Notes: a model not told the origin generated them from the sequence alone. A stretch of DNA of 64,000 nucleotides from Algisphaera agarilytica (GCF_014207595.1 NZ_JACHGY010000001.1:124001-188000), one strand, 5' to 3'. Positions 17,084 to 26,308 are shown, counted from the first letter of the stretch. Made by a program: numbers and translations.

Positions 17084-17514
17084 TATCCTATGCCTCCAGT
17101 AAGAAGTATGAATCCAATACATTTCGATCCAAGAGATGAAATTGATGGGACGCAACGGGCGGTACCCATCTGACACTCAAAATGTATCCCGCCATTCATT
17201 TTTGAATACTGGATTTCAGAATAAAGACATGAACTTTTACGACACGCCTATCGCGCCCGACATGTCGCAATCGTTCATGTTTATGGCGCAATAACCGGTT
17301 TCGATCCCGCCCGGGCTTGTGCTATGGTTGTTCCTGCAATGAACGCGTTGACGTTTTTGCGGGAGAAATCGATAGCCGTGGTATGTGTTGCCCGGAATGA
17401 AATTATCCGTTTGCTTTGATGCCGCGCCCGCCGATTGCCGACAGCCTCTCATTGGCAGGAATATGACGCTTGTCATTGCAGTCATCAAACTCAAGTATTT
17501 AATGGTTATTTGTT
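17084..17514. other. Intergenic region between divergent PEP-CTERM and propeller-glycosidase genes
   Basis: 431 bases. An 85-codon open frame on the minus strand (17237-17494) is rejected as a gene because it has no ribosome site, no family features and an Arg/Cys/His-rich composition. TTGTCA at 17470-17475 could be a -35 for the downstream plus-strand gene, but a well-spaced -10 is not visible. Nothing else was recognised. Confidence 0.4.
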
Positions 17515-18528
17515 ATGCGTGATTCAATGTTCGTGTCTCAAGCTCATAGTTCCATCGGCACCGGCGACTTCCTGAAACCCGTGCCCAATCGCGCTCGGTT
17601 TCAAAATGAAGACTACTACATCTGGGGAGCGTCGGTCGTCCGCCACGAAAACACGTTCTACATGCTCTATGCCCGGTGGCCCCGCAAGATGGGTCACGAT
17701 GCCTGGGTCACGCATTCCGAGCTCGCTTACGCCACCGCGGATGACCAGCTGGGCCCGTATACCCATGGCGATGTTGTGATGCCTGAGCGCGGGAATCCCT
17801 ATTGGGACGGGCTGTGCACGCATAACCCCACCGTCCACGCCTTCGAGGGCCGGTACTACCTCTATTACATGGGGACGCGGGGCACGAGTAAGCCGCGTGA
17901 ATACTGGAACTTCCGCAATAACCAGAGCATCGGCGTCGCGGTCGCTGATCACCCGGCCGGGCCGTGGGAACGTTTCGATCAGCCGATCATCGACGGGCGA
18001 TCCGAGGTGGAGAACACCGTTTGCTGCGCGAACCCAACGGTGACGCGTCGCCCCGACGGCAAGTACCTGATGATTTACAAGGCGGTCCGGAAAGACAATA
18101 CGCCGCCGTTCTACGGCCCCGTGGTCCACTTTGCCGCGGTCGCCGAAACACCAACGGGCCCCTTTATCACCCGGTCCGGCACGGTGTTCGACGCCCAGGG
18201 TGTCGACTTCCCCGCGGAAGACCCGTTCATCTGGTACCAAGACCAGCGGTACCACGCCATCGTCAAGGACAACAACGGATCATTCACCCCACACGGGCTG
18301 GCCTTGGTCCGTTTCGTTTCCGACGACGGGTTTGACTGGTCGCTATCCGACGAGCCGTTCATTACGACTCCCCGTGTTGTGTGGGAAGACGGCCGTGTCC
18401 AAGAACTGCTACACCTCGAACGGCCCCAAATCTATTTCGAGGGCGACCGACCCGCGGTGCTGTTCTGTGCCGCAGATACCGAAGAAGGCCGTCACCACAG
18501 CTTTAACGTACACATTCCACTCGGGTAG
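17515..18528 (+). CDS. Five-bladed beta-propeller glycoside hydrolase (GH43/GH117-like)
   Basis: 337 residues, no signal peptide. Propeller blades are recognisable: YYIWGASVVRHENTFYMLYA, CTHNPTVHAFEGRYYLYYMG, CCANPTVTRRPDGKYLMIYK and EDPFIWYQDQRYHAIVKDN, each with the strand-turn pattern of GH43/GH32/GH117 enzymes; the Asp of EDPF is a candidate catalytic residue. It is probably a cytoplasmic exo-acting glycosidase. GH117 enzymes release 3,6-anhydro-L-galactose from agar oligomers, which would suit this locus, but the family cannot be fixed without alignment. An alternative ATG four codons downstream exists. Confidence 0.7.
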   Translation: MRDSMFVSQAHSSIGTGDFLKPVPNRARFQNEDYYIWGASVVRHENTFYMLYARWPRKMGHDAWVTHSELAYATADDQLGPYTHGDVVMPERGNPYWDGLCTHNPTVHAFEGRYYLYYMGTRGTSKPREYWNFRNNQSIGVAVADHPAGPWERFDQPIIDGRSEVENTVCCANPTVTRRPDGKYLMIYKAVRKDNTPPFYGPVVHFAAVAETPTGPFITRSGTVFDAQGVDFPAEDPFIWYQDQRYHAIVKDNNGSFTPHGLALVRFVSDDGFDWSLSDEPFITTPRVVWEDGRVQELLHLERPQIYFEGDRPAVLFCAADTEEGRHHSFNVHIPLG

Positions 18529-18646
18529 CCGCAAACCCCCGAAGATTCAGTTTATTTGAACCGTTAACTCACGCTCTGTGATCGCTTCTGGGTTTCCTGC
18601 TGCGTCCCAACGGCCTATGCTGTCACTTTCCCAGGAGTGACCCGCC

Positions 18647-19780
18647 ATGAACAACCGTTATTCACCAGCCTTTTCCAAGGCTATACCTCTATTCGCAACT
18701 GCAGCCATGCTGCCTTGGATCGCGACGACTCCCGCAGTTGCCGAGCCGCCTTCTTTAGACGTCGGTGCTGCGGTGCTGCGGATCACACACGCCGTGGATA
18801 ACGTGCAGCGTTCGAATTACGGCAAGAACTCTTTCACCGTGATCAACACAGGAGGGAAGGCGATCACAGGGTTCACGCTCGACGTGACCGGCGCACTATA
18901 TCCCGACTGCGTGTTCGATCCCGAGGGTTTGGCGGGAGACAGCGTCGCCAAGCCGCTCAACATCGACACGCCCGGGGGCACGGGGCTTGTGGCTCCCATC
19001 GACATGCAAGACTCGCCTTACGTCGGCGAGGGCGGAGCGAAGGGGTATCGGGGACTCCAGCTGGTATTCGATCCCGAAGTCGATGGCGGCTTCAGCCCCG
19101 ATGAATCCGTGGGCTTCTCCATCGACATGGACCCCAACTCCATCGCTGGCACGAACAAGAAACCGCTCGACCAGGGCACGACCCCCAAGTGGGACGTCGG
19201 CGGGGTCTCGGGCGCCGAACTCATCGGCTCCACGTTTACTGTCACGTTCGCCGACGGCAGCCAGGCCCAGGGCCAGCTCCACGGCACCACCAAACAGGCG
19301 GGTTCGCATGGTTTGGCGTCGCAGGACCTGCCCGGCCACGACGTGACGCTCACCGTCAACGGCCTCGCGCCCGGTGAGGTGGGGACCTACTCCGACGAGG
19401 GAATCCAGGTCGTCGTCAACGGCCCAGCAGGCCTCACCGCCCGCGTTGTCTTGACCCACGGGTTGATCCAGCCCGTGACCCCCTACGCAGACTTCCTCAC
19501 CGAGCAACTTGAAGTCCTCGCAGCCGCTGACTTCCCGGCGAACAACGCCGCCTGGTTCCAAACCCTTGACGTCATGCTCACCGGCGAAGACCAGGACATC
19601 ACCGAAGCATTGACCAACGCGCCCCGCCCCACCTACGACTTCACCGTCCACCCCGACAAGCCGTTCAGCCTCGACGCCGACAAGCTGCCCGTCGGCGTGG
19701 TCGCCGCGGTGGTCGATCCCGCAAACGATGCTCTGCCTATGGGGCCGGTCACCGAACCGATCTACCTGAAGTATGAATGA
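18647..19780 (+). CDS. Secreted protein of unknown function
   Basis: 377 residues. AGGAG lies about 10 bases upstream of the ATG. A signal peptide spans about residues 1-32 (FATAAMLPWIATTPAVAE). The body is beta-rich with repeated Gly/Asp turns; one segment (RSNYGKNSFTVINTGGKAIT) resembles strands of secreted beta-sandwich domains that discuss 'fixed' carbohydrate-binding folds in planctomycetes, but no family was recognised. No membrane anchor or PEP-CTERM tail is present. It ends two bases before the convergent acid-sugar operon terminus (stop to stop), so it probably closes the carbohydrate region. Confidence 0.75.
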   Translation: MNNRYSPAFSKAIPLFATAAMLPWIATTPAVAEPPSLDVGAAVLRITHAVDNVQRSNYGKNSFTVINTGGKAITGFTLDVTGALYPDCVFDPEGLAGDSVAKPLNIDTPGGTGLVAPIDMQDSPYVGEGGAKGYRGLQLVFDPEVDGGFSPDESVGFSIDMDPNSIAGTNKKPLDQGTTPKWDVGGVSGAELIGSTFTVTFADGSQAQGQLHGTTKQAGSHGLASQDLPGHDVTLTVNGLAPGEVGTYSDEGIQVVVNGPAGLTARVVLTHGLIQPVTPYADFLTEQLEVLAAADFPANNAAWFQTLDVMLTGEDQDITEALTNAPRPTYDFTVHPDKPFSLDADKLPVGVVAAVVDPANDALPMGPVTEPIYLKYE

Positions 19781-19781
19781 G

Positions 19782-20873
19782 CTAACCCAGCCGTGCGGCG
19801 ATCGCCTCGGCCACTTCAGTGGTGGAGGCCGTTCCGCCGAGGTCGCCGGTTAGCACTTGCCCTTCCTCCAAGACCTGCGCGACCGCGCTTTCGATCTTGA
19901 CCGCGGCATCGAGGCAGAGCTTGTCGTCGTGCTTGTCACCGAGCCAGTCGAACATCATGCCGGCCGAGAGGATGGTGGCCATGGGGTTGGCGACGTTCTG
20001 GCCCGCGAGCTGCGGCGCGGTGCCGTGCGAAGGCTGGAAGAGGGCGTGGTCTTCGCCGATCTCGCCGGACGGGCCGAGGCCTAGGCCACCGACCAAACCT
20101 GCGCCGAGGTCCGAGAGGATGTCGCCGAACTGGTTCTCCATGACCAGCACGTCGAAGTCCCAGGGGTTCTGCACCATGTACAGGCTCATCGCGTCGACGT
20201 AGACCGCGTTGCTCTCGATGTCGGGGTAGTTCTTGGCAACGTCGAAGAACACCTCGCGGAAAAAGGCGAAGCTGCGGAAGACATTGGCCTTGTCGACACT
20301 GGTGACCATCTTCTTGCCGTCGCTCGGTCGGCCGTTGCGGCGCTGCGCTAAGCGGAAGGCGAAGTCGGTGACCTGCGAGGTGCCTTTGCGGGTGACCACG
20401 AGCGTGTCGGTCGCGACTTCATCACCGACGCGGCTGCCGCCGTTGAAGGAGGCGAAGAGGCCTTCGAGGTTTTCGCGGATGACGACGAAGTCGATCCCCG
20501 GGCCGGTGTCTTTCAGGGCGCAGGGCGAACCGGGGTAGAGCTTCACCGGACGGATGGCTGAGTGGACGCCGAGCGCCCGGCGGAGGCCGACCATCATGGT
20601 GGGCTGGACTTCGGTGCCGTCGGGTTGGCGCACATCCGGTAGGCCGATCGCCGATAGCAGCACCGCGTCGGCGTCGAGGCAATCATCCAGCACGGCTTGG
20701 GGCAGCGTTTCGCCGGTCTTGCGGTAGAGCTCGGCCCCGGCTTCGTGCGAGGTGTAGGACAGATCAAGCGCCGTGAACACCTCGCCCAAACGGTCGAGGA
20801 CGATACGAGTGGCGGCCATGCATTCCGGGCCGATGCCGTCGCCGGGGAGCAGTGCGATGCGATAGGAACTCAT
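19782..20873 (-). CDS. Isocitrate/isopropylmalate dehydrogenase family protein (tartrate/malate dehydrogenase-like)
   Basis: 363 residues, full length for the family. The N-terminus has LLPGDGIGPE; FVVIRENLEGLFASF contains the substrate-contacting Arg and Glu region; KANVFRSFAFFREVF, the Asp-rich MENQFGDILSDLGAG metal/NAD site, and QPSHGTAPQLAGQNVANPMA all match beta-decarboxylating dehydrogenases. Such enzymes oxidise a 2-hydroxyacid with NAD and Mg2+, sometimes with decarboxylation. The canonical leuB context is absent; it is the last gene of the acid-sugar operon, so a tartrate-, malate- or sugar-acid-like substrate is more likely than isopropylmalate. Confidence 0.85.
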   Translation of the reverse strand: MSSYRIALLPGDGIGPECMAATRIVLDRLGEVFTALDLSYTSHEAGAELYRKTGETLPQAVLDDCLDADAVLLSAIGLPDVRQPDGTEVQPTMMVGLRRALGVHSAIRPVKLYPGSPCALKDTGPGIDFVVIRENLEGLFASFNGGSRVGDEVATDTLVVTRKGTSQVTDFAFRLAQRRNGRPSDGKKMVTSVDKANVFRSFAFFREVFFDVAKNYPDIESNAVYVDAMSLYMVQNPWDFDVLVMENQFGDILSDLGAGLVGGLGLGPSGEIGEDHALFQPSHGTAPQLAGQNVANPMATILSAGMMFDWLGDKHDDKLCLDAAVKIESAVAQVLEEGQVLTGDLGGTASTTEVAEAIAARLG

Positions 20874-20907
20874 TGAAAACCTTGTGAGTTGATGGGAAAA
20901 CGTGGGT

Positions 20908-21207
20908 TCAGGACGCGGGGGTTTCCAGCCAGACGTGCACCGTCTTGCCGGTCACCCAGTCGGCAACAGTCTCGGAAAACGTCTTGAAGTGGTCACTCGC
21001 CAAGTGCACATCAAACGCGGCACGGTCGGTGTACTTCTCGTAGAGGAAGCATTTGCCGGGGTCCTCGGCATCGAAACACACATCGAACTGGTGACAGCCG
21101 GGCTCGAGCTTCAGCGAGTTCTCCGCCTGTTTGAGCATCTCGGGGCGGAACGAGTCGACGTGCTCGGGGGCGACTTCAAACAAGACCGTGACGACATACA
21201 TGGACAT
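20908..21207 (-). CDS. ABM-domain protein (putative quinol monooxygenase/YgiN-like)
   Basis: 99 residues from the ATG at 21207; another ATG two codons later is possible. The sequence MYVVTVLFEVAPEHVDSFRP, then EPGCHQFDVCFDAEDPGKCF and FLYEKYTDRAAFDVHLASDH is the dimeric alpha/beta-barrel (ABM) pattern, with the conserved E-Y and H-x-x-S/T-x-H residues. Such proteins are small monooxygenases or isomerase-like enzymes and often accompany sugar-acid operons. It lies between the aldolase and dehydrogenase genes with gaps of 25-34 bases. Its reaction here is unknown. Confidence 0.82.
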   Translation of the reverse strand: MSMYVVTVLFEVAPEHVDSFRPEMLKQAENSLKLEPGCHQFDVCFDAEDPGKCFLYEKYTDRAAFDVHLASDHFKTFSETVADWVTGKTVHVWLETPAS

Positions 21208-21232
21208 GGGCGGAGTGTATCCGGGAACGGGG

Positions 21233-21865
21233 TTAGCTGGGGAAACGCTCGTGAAGGTCGGCGACCTGGGCGTCGGTGAGGTAACGCGTCTGCTCGCCTC
21301 GCAGCAGCAAGAAAAGCTTGGCGGTTTCTTCGAGTTCTTCCACGGCGTAGACAGCGGCGTCGAGGCTCTTGCCTGCGACCACCGGGCCGTGGTTAGAAAG
21401 CAGCACTGCATGGGACAGCGTTGCGGCACGCTCAACCGCCTCGGCGAGACGTTCGTCGCCCGGCGCGAAATAAGGCACGAGGGGCAGCTTACCAACACGC
21501 ATCACGTGATACGCAGTGATCGGCGGCAGTACGTTTTCGGGGTCGATGCCGTCTATCACCGACACGGCGACCGAATGGGTCGAGTGGAGGTGCACGATCG
21601 ACTGTTCGTTCGGCCGGGCCTGGTACATCGAGTGGTGGAGAAAGGCTTCTTTGGATGGCTTGTCCCCGGCGAGGACGTTGCCGTTGTGGTCGAGCTTGGA
21701 TATGCGGTCGGGGTCGAGTCGGCCGAGGCAGGAGTTGGTCGGCGTGACCAGCATGCCGTCGGGCAGCCGGACGCTGAGATTGCCCGAGCTCCCGGCGGTC
21801 AGGCCGCGGTCGAAGAGCGACTTGCCGTGCATCGCGATGCGTTCGCGGAGGTCGCGTTCACTCAT
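21233..21865 (-). CDS. Class II aldolase/adducin-family protein (OtnC-like)
   Basis: 210 residues. The ATG at 21865 overlaps the kinase stop codon in ATGA. Features are SSGNLSVRLPDGMLVTPT (phosphate-binding region), PSKEAFLHHSMY with the catalytic Glu, the zinc ligands in IVHLHSTHS (about residues 89-97) and the third histidine in LSNHGPVVAGK. In OtnK/OtnC pathways the aldolase acts on a 3-oxo-tetronate 4-phosphate, releasing CO2 and giving dihydroxyacetone phosphate. Coupling to an OtnK-type kinase supports that role. Other phospho-sugar aldolase activities of the family cannot be excluded. Confidence 0.88.
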   Translation of the reverse strand: MSERDLRERIAMHGKSLFDRGLTAGSSGNLSVRLPDGMLVTPTNSCLGRLDPDRISKLDHNGNVLAGDKPSKEAFLHHSMYQARPNEQSIVHLHSTHSVAVSVIDGIDPENVLPPITAYHVMRVGKLPLVPYFAPGDERLAEAVERAATLSHAVLLSNHGPVVAGKSLDAAVYAVEELEETAKLFLLLRGEQTRYLTDAQVADLHERFPS

Positions 21866-23175
21866 GGCAACATCTCTAGGGCGGTGGTAAAGAAATGTTC
21901 GTCCCCGAAGTTGCCGGATTTGAACGCGATCGCCATCGCGGGCTCTTGCCCCAGCGTCAGGGTCCACGGAACGCCGGGGCAGATCTCCGGGCCGATGCGC
22001 AGCGCTTTGACATCGAGTGCTTTCGCCACCGCGCCCGATGTTTCTCCACCCGCGACGACAAGCCGCCGCACGCCCAGTAACTCGGTCATCTCGCATACCG
22101 CTCGGCCGAGGAACGCTTCGATGGTGGCGGCCACCGCGGCACCACCATGCTCGGCCTGGAGTTGGGACACCTTGTCCGGGGAGGTGGTCGAAGCGACAAG
22201 GATCGGCTGCGTCTCGGGCTGTGTTTTCGCCCACTCGAGCAGACGTACCAGCTCGGTTTCAGCATCTGCCATCAGGGCGGGCACGTCCACCGACCACACC
22301 GCCATGGATTCGCTGGCCCGTTTCACCTGGGCCTGGGTGGCGGTCGAGCAACTGCCCGCGATCACCAGGCTCCGGCCCGACACGTTTGGCAACTCCGGCT
22401 CACTGGGTGTTGCGGCCAAACGGCCTTCGCTGCGATAGACCTCGGGCAAGAAGCGAGCGAGACCCGACCCGCCCGTGACCAACGGCATCGACGCCACAGA
22501 CCCAGCCAAAGTTGCCAGGTGTTCGTCGCTGCAAGCGTCGGTAATCACATGAGCCACGCCGTTTGTGTCAAGCGTCTGTAGTGCCGCGGTAGCCGTCTCA
22601 CTCCCTGCTGACACCGCCTCGTAACCCAGCAAACCCAGCGGCCGAGACGTCTGTGCCGATAGCACCCGCACCAGGTCGGCGTCGGTCATCGGGTTGAGCG
22701 GGTGGTTCTGCATGCCCGACTCGTGCAGCAGCTTGTCACCCACATACAGGTGTCCGCGGTAGACGGTACGGCCCGCGCGGGGGAACGCCGGGCAGAAGAC
22801 GGTTTGGGAGACGCCGAGCGTGTCCATCAACGCCTCGGCAACGGGGCCGATATTTCCCTCGGGCGTGGAGTCGAAGGTGGAGCAGTACTTGAAGTAGAAA
22901 CGCTCGACCCCAATGGCCTGCAACGCAGCGAGCGATTGCAGCGACTCGTCGATGGCGTCCTGCTTCGGGATCGACCGGGTTTTGAGCGCGACCACGATGG
23001 CGTCGGCGCTTTGCGTAAGGGCGAGCGTTGTCGGCGTCGGGATGCCGAGCACCTGCACCACGCGCATGCCGCCCTGCACGAGGTTGATCGCCAGGTCGGT
23101 CGCGCCGGTCACGTCGTCGGCGATGCAGCCGAGGAGGGGCGCTGCTTCGGAAGATGTAGGTTGGTCTTCAGCCAT
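21862..23175 (-). CDS. Four-carbon acid sugar kinase family protein (DUF1537, OtnK-like)
   Basis: 437 residues, normal for the family. The N-terminal domain begins with LGCIADDVTGATDLAINLVQ, the DUF1537 signature; YFKYCSTFDSTPEGNIGPVA and FCPAFPRAGRTVYRGHLYVG are further conserved segments. The C-terminal nucleotide-binding domain has VTGGSGLARFLPEV and VAGGETSGAVAKAL, the Gly-rich ATP site. The family phosphorylates 3-oxo-tetronates, threonate or erythronate at the terminal hydroxyl. It overlaps the aldolase gene by 4 bases. Which epimer is used here depends on the partner dehydrogenases. Confidence 0.92.
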   Translation of the reverse strand: MAEDQPTSSEAAPLLGCIADDVTGATDLAINLVQGGMRVVQVLGIPTPTTLALTQSADAIVVALKTRSIPKQDAIDESLQSLAALQAIGVERFYFKYCSTFDSTPEGNIGPVAEALMDTLGVSQTVFCPAFPRAGRTVYRGHLYVGDKLLHESGMQNHPLNPMTDADLVRVLSAQTSRPLGLLGYEAVSAGSETATAALQTLDTNGVAHVITDACSDEHLATLAGSVASMPLVTGGSGLARFLPEVYRSEGRLAATPSEPELPNVSGRSLVIAGSCSTATQAQVKRASESMAVWSVDVPALMADAETELVRLLEWAKTQPETQPILVASTTSPDKVSQLQAEHGGAAVAATIEAFLGRAVCEMTELLGVRRLVVAGGETSGAVAKALDVKALRIGPEICPGVPWTLTLGQEPAMAIAFKSGNFGDEHFFTTALEMLP

Positions 23176-23185
23176 TCATCAAATC

Positions 23186-23815
23186 TCAGCGTTCGATCGC
23201 GATCGCACGGACCGGCGAGCCATCGCCGCCGTTGATCTTCAGGGGTAACGCGGTGAACTCCACGGCGGTCGATTCGAGTTGATCCAGATACGCCAGGCCC
23301 TCGACGATCAGCACGCCGCCGCGGAACAGCGTTTGGTGGACCTCGGTGAGCTCTTCCATGTTGTTCACGTCCGCGACCGATGGCGGCTCGACGCCGATCA
23401 TGGCGACCTGGTGCTCGACCAGCCAGTGGGCTAGTTCGAGCGAGATACGGGGGAGTTCGTCGCGGTAGGCGTCGGTGCCGTAGCGTTTGTACCAGTCGGT
23501 TCGGAAGAGCAGGCGTGCGCCGGTCTCGATACTACCAGCGAGTCCACCCAAGTCTTCCACGGTGATGAGCTGCTTCGGCTCGGCGGGCGCAAGGTTGATC
23601 ACCGTCGCGGGGCCCACGCAGACCGACAGGTCTTGCTGGTCGAGGGTTGCGCCGCCGGGCAGGAAGTGATGCGGGGCGTCCATGTGCGTGCCGCTGTGGG
23701 AGTAGAGTGACAGGGTGGTGGCGTTCCACCCCTCGACTTCGAGGCGACGGGCGACGGAGATGTCCACGCCGCGCATCGTGTCGTCCACCGGCAGGGTCAG
23801 GTCGATCACCCGCAT
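23186..23815 (-). CDS. Cyclase/kynurenine formamidase-like metal-dependent hydrolase
   Basis: 209 residues from the ATG at 23815, which overlaps the upstream gene's stop by one base (TGATG); a GTG just before it is also possible. The metal-binding motif HSGTHMDAPHHF (about residues 40-51) identifies the cyclase family (PF04199 type). The family hydrolyses cyclic or amide-type substrates, for example lactones or formylkynurenine. In an acid-sugar operon, hydrolysis of a sugar lactone made by the adjacent dehydrogenase is an attractive but unproven role. Confidence 0.87.
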   Translation of the reverse strand: MRVIDLTLPVDDTMRGVDISVARRLEVEGWNATTLSLYSHSGTHMDAPHHFLPGGATLDQQDLSVCVGPATVINLAPAEPKQLITVEDLGGLAGSIETGARLLFRTDWYKRYGTDAYRDELPRISLELAHWLVEHQVAMIGVEPPSVADVNNMEELTEVHQTLFRGGVLIVEGLAYLDQLESTAVEFTALPLKINGGDGSPVRAIAIER

Positions 23816-24855
23816 CACACGCCCCCTTCCAGGAGGTTGCGCTCAGGCAGTCCCGACTCGGCCGAGCGATACACCGCTTCGACCACGGCGAGCGATTTGA
23901 GATACTCCGTGCCGCTGGTCTCGAACGGCTGACCATCACGGAGGCGATCGACAAAGTGCTGCTGCGTGGCGAACACACAGTCGCCCGCAAACCCCCGGTT
24001 CTCGCAGGGGTAGTCGAGGTCTTGCTCGGGCTGGCCGAGGGGCTGGAGCGTGAGGAGCCCGTTGCCGTAGAGCCGCAGCGAACCGCCTCGGCCTTCGACG
24101 AGCGCTTCGCCAAACGTGAACCGCGCGTCCGGCGAGGTCGGTTCGTTGTAGCGGTTGCCGTCCCAGATGCCCTTCGCGCCCGAGCCGAACTCGAACATCA
24201 GCGTCGCGGCGTCTTCCCCGGCGATGTCGGGATTGAGCTTGCGCAGCGAGGCGTAGATGCCGTCGATTTCGCCGCCGAGGTAGCGGTAGGTGTCGATGAA
24301 GTGCACGCCGGTCTCGAAGATCAGCAGGCGTGGCATCTCGCGGAAGTAGGGCTGCCGGGCGAGGTACGCGTCGTGCTGCCAGCCGTCGCCCATCCGGCAG
24401 CGAAACGACACACTGTGCAACTCGCCGATCGCCCCCGCATCGACCTGCTTGCTGATCTCGCGGTACCACGGCTGAAACCGAAAATTCTCGTGCACCATCA
24501 ACCGTACGCCCGCCTGCTCGGCCACGGCGACGATCTCCTTCGCTTCGTCAAACGTCGGGGCGAGCGCCTTCTGACACATGATGTCGATGCCACGCTCGGC
24601 GGCGAGCTTCACCAAGGCCAGGTGCGAATCCGGCCGGGTGATGATGTCGACGAAGTCGGGCTTCTCCGCATCAAGCATCGTGTCGACATCTTCGTAGGTG
24701 GTCGCGATGCCGTACTCAGACGCCGCGGCTTGCGCCGCCTCGCCGTTGACGTCACAGACCGCCGCCAGGTCCACGCCCTCGATCCTCGACCAAGCGTCGA
24801 AATGGAATTGGCTGAAATAGCCCGCGCCGACCGCGACGCCTTTGAGACTGCTCAT
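23815..24855 (-). CDS. Gfo/Idh/MocA-family oxidoreductase
   Basis: 346 residues. The N-terminal Rossmann fold starts GVAVGAGYFSQFHFDAW with the G-x-G-x-F/Y variation typical of the family; DFVDIITRPDSH and the active-site region MCQKALAPTFDEA (EKP-like motif, here QKA) follow. The canonical EKP Lys is present as Lys in CQKAL. The C-terminal half is the mixed beta-sheet substrate domain, including ETGVHFIDTYRYLGGEID. It probably oxidises a sugar or sugar acid with NAD(P). It sits between the transporter and cyclase genes, so it may carry out the first step after uptake. Confidence 0.9.
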   Translation of the reverse strand: MSSLKGVAVGAGYFSQFHFDAWSRIEGVDLAAVCDVNGEAAQAAASEYGIATTYEDVDTMLDAEKPDFVDIITRPDSHLALVKLAAERGIDIMCQKALAPTFDEAKEIVAVAEQAGVRLMVHENFRFQPWYREISKQVDAGAIGELHSVSFRCRMGDGWQHDAYLARQPYFREMPRLLIFETGVHFIDTYRYLGGEIDGIYASLRKLNPDIAGEDAATLMFEFGSGAKGIWDGNRYNEPTSPDARFTFGEALVEGRGGSLRLYGNGLLTLQPLGQPEQDLDYPCENRGFAGDCVFATQQHFVDRLRDGQPFETSGTEYLKSLAVVEAVYRSAESGLPERNLLEGGV

Positions 24856-24904
24856 CCGTACTACCTCTACCCGTGCAGCAAATCAAAAACGACATCTAAG
24901 GGGT

Positions 24905-26308
24905 TCAATCGAACATCCACAAGTATGCCTGAGGGAATCTAACGTGGATCACGATCGCCACCACCACGAGAATCATCAGGGCAAAGAACGTCAAGCGGGC
25001 TTTCAGTGCGCCGGGCGAGATTTCTTTCATCTCCCGCCGCGGGTTCATGAAGACCCAGGCAACACAGGCCGCCACGTTGAGGGCCGCCGCCAGCACAAAG
25101 AACGAGTTGGCCGTGCCCGTTTCCGGGGCGAAGAACGGCAGCGTCACGCTGGAAACAAAGATCGGGAACACGATCGCGCTGACCGCGGCACCCATGTTGC
25201 CCATCATGTTCATCGCCGCCGACACAGCGCCGGAGCGCGAACCGCCGATGTCGATGCAGAACGCCCAGCTCGGGCTCAACGTCATCTCCACACCGAACAG
25301 AGCCAGCGAGTAGCTGAGGATCAAGACCCAGACCGAATTCATCTCGACCGCTTGAGTCGTGAGCAGCAGACCGATCGCACCCAACGCGAAGCCGATCATC
25401 GCGGGCAGCCGACGCGAGAGGACGGGCATGCCGCGCTTGTGCAGGGCCGTGACCATGTAACCCGAAAGCCACAGCGCCACCGCCCCGCTCAGCAAAGGCA
25501 GTGATGCCATCCAGGCTTTGTCTTCTCCATAAGTCTCGCTGACGTAGGGCTGCATCCAGGAGATGCTGATGAAAAACGTGAAGTTGCTGGCGATGTATTG
25601 GAACATCGCCAAGAGCACGTTGCCCGAGGTGACCACCTGGATATACGGCACGGTGGATTCAGTGGCCTTCTCTTCCTCGATGCCCTTCTCGATCAGGTCC
25701 GCCTCAGCATCATTCACCAAGGGGTGATCACGCGGGTCATCGCGGTACCAGAACCACCACGCCAAGCCCCAGACCACGCCGATCAAGGCGTTGGCGACAA
25801 ACGTCATCCGCCAGCCGATCAGGTCGATCAGCATCGGCATCAAGACCAGGCAAACTGCCGCCCCCACCCGGGCCCCCGAGTGAAAGATGCCCAGCCCCAG
25901 ACCGCGTTCACGGGCGGGCAGCCAGCTGTACATCGCCCGCGCGGCTCCGGGATACGCCCCCGCCTCGCCCACGCCGAACAGAAAACGCACGACGATCAGC
26001 GCGATCGCGGTGTACACAAACCCGGTCCACGCGGTGAAGATACTCCACGCAATGACCACAATGGTCAGCGCCAACCGCGGGCCGGCCTTGTCGCTGAACC
26101 AGCCCGCCGGGATCTGGAACAAGGCGTAACCCACCGCGAAAATGCCGAAGGCGAGTCCCATCCGCTCGTCGGTCAGCCCCGAGATGTCTTCCTGCATGTC
26201 CAGCTTCGCCGACGAGATCGCCACGCGGTCCATGTAGGTGTTCATCGTGTGGAGGAACAGCAGAAATACAAGCAGGAACCGTTGACGCGTCACAAAGGTA
26301 TGAGACAT
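24905..26308 (-). CDS. MFS transporter, anion:cation symporter type (hexuronate/galactonate-like)
   Basis: 467 residues from the ATG at 26308; the frame continues to 26356 but the added residues do not look like a membrane-protein start. Twelve hydrophobic segments are visible. NTYMDRVAISSAKLDMQEDI in TM1 and the loop GWFSDKAGPRLALTIVV (motif A) plus GVGEAGAYPGAARAMYSWLP in TM4 are characteristic of the ACS subfamily that moves hexuronates, galactonate and similar acids with H+ or Na+. It is the promoter-proximal gene of the acid-sugar operon, supporting a carboxylated substrate. Confidence 0.9.
   Translation of the reverse strand: MSHTFVTRQRFLLVFLLFLHTMNTYMDRVAISSAKLDMQEDISGLTDERMGLAFGIFAVGYALFQIPAGWFSDKAGPRLALTIVVIAWSIFTAWTGFVYTAIALIVVRFLFGVGEAGAYPGAARAMYSWLPARERGLGLGIFHSGARVGAAVCLVLMPMLIDLIGWRMTFVANALIGVVWGLAWWFWYRDDPRDHPLVNDAEADLIEKGIEEEKATESTVPYIQVVTSGNVLLAMFQYIASNFTFFISISWMQPYVSETYGEDKAWMASLPLLSGAVALWLSGYMVTALHKRGMPVLSRRLPAMIGFALGAIGLLLTTQAVEMNSVWVLILSYSLALFGVEMTLSPSWAFCIDIGGSRSGAVSAAMNMMGNMGAAVSAIVFPIFVSSVTLPFFAPETGTANSFFVLAAALNVAACVAWVFMNPRREMKEISPGALKARLTFFALMILVVVAIVIHVRFPQAYLWMFD

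Noticed and set aside
17237-17494. An 85-codon open frame on the minus strand in an intergenic region.
   Set aside because: No ribosome site, odd composition and no similarity; treated as non-coding.
19782-20873. Considered as leuB of leucine synthesis.
   Set aside because: No leuA/C/D nearby, and the gene is embedded in an acid-sugar operon; the related tartrate/malate-type activity fits better.
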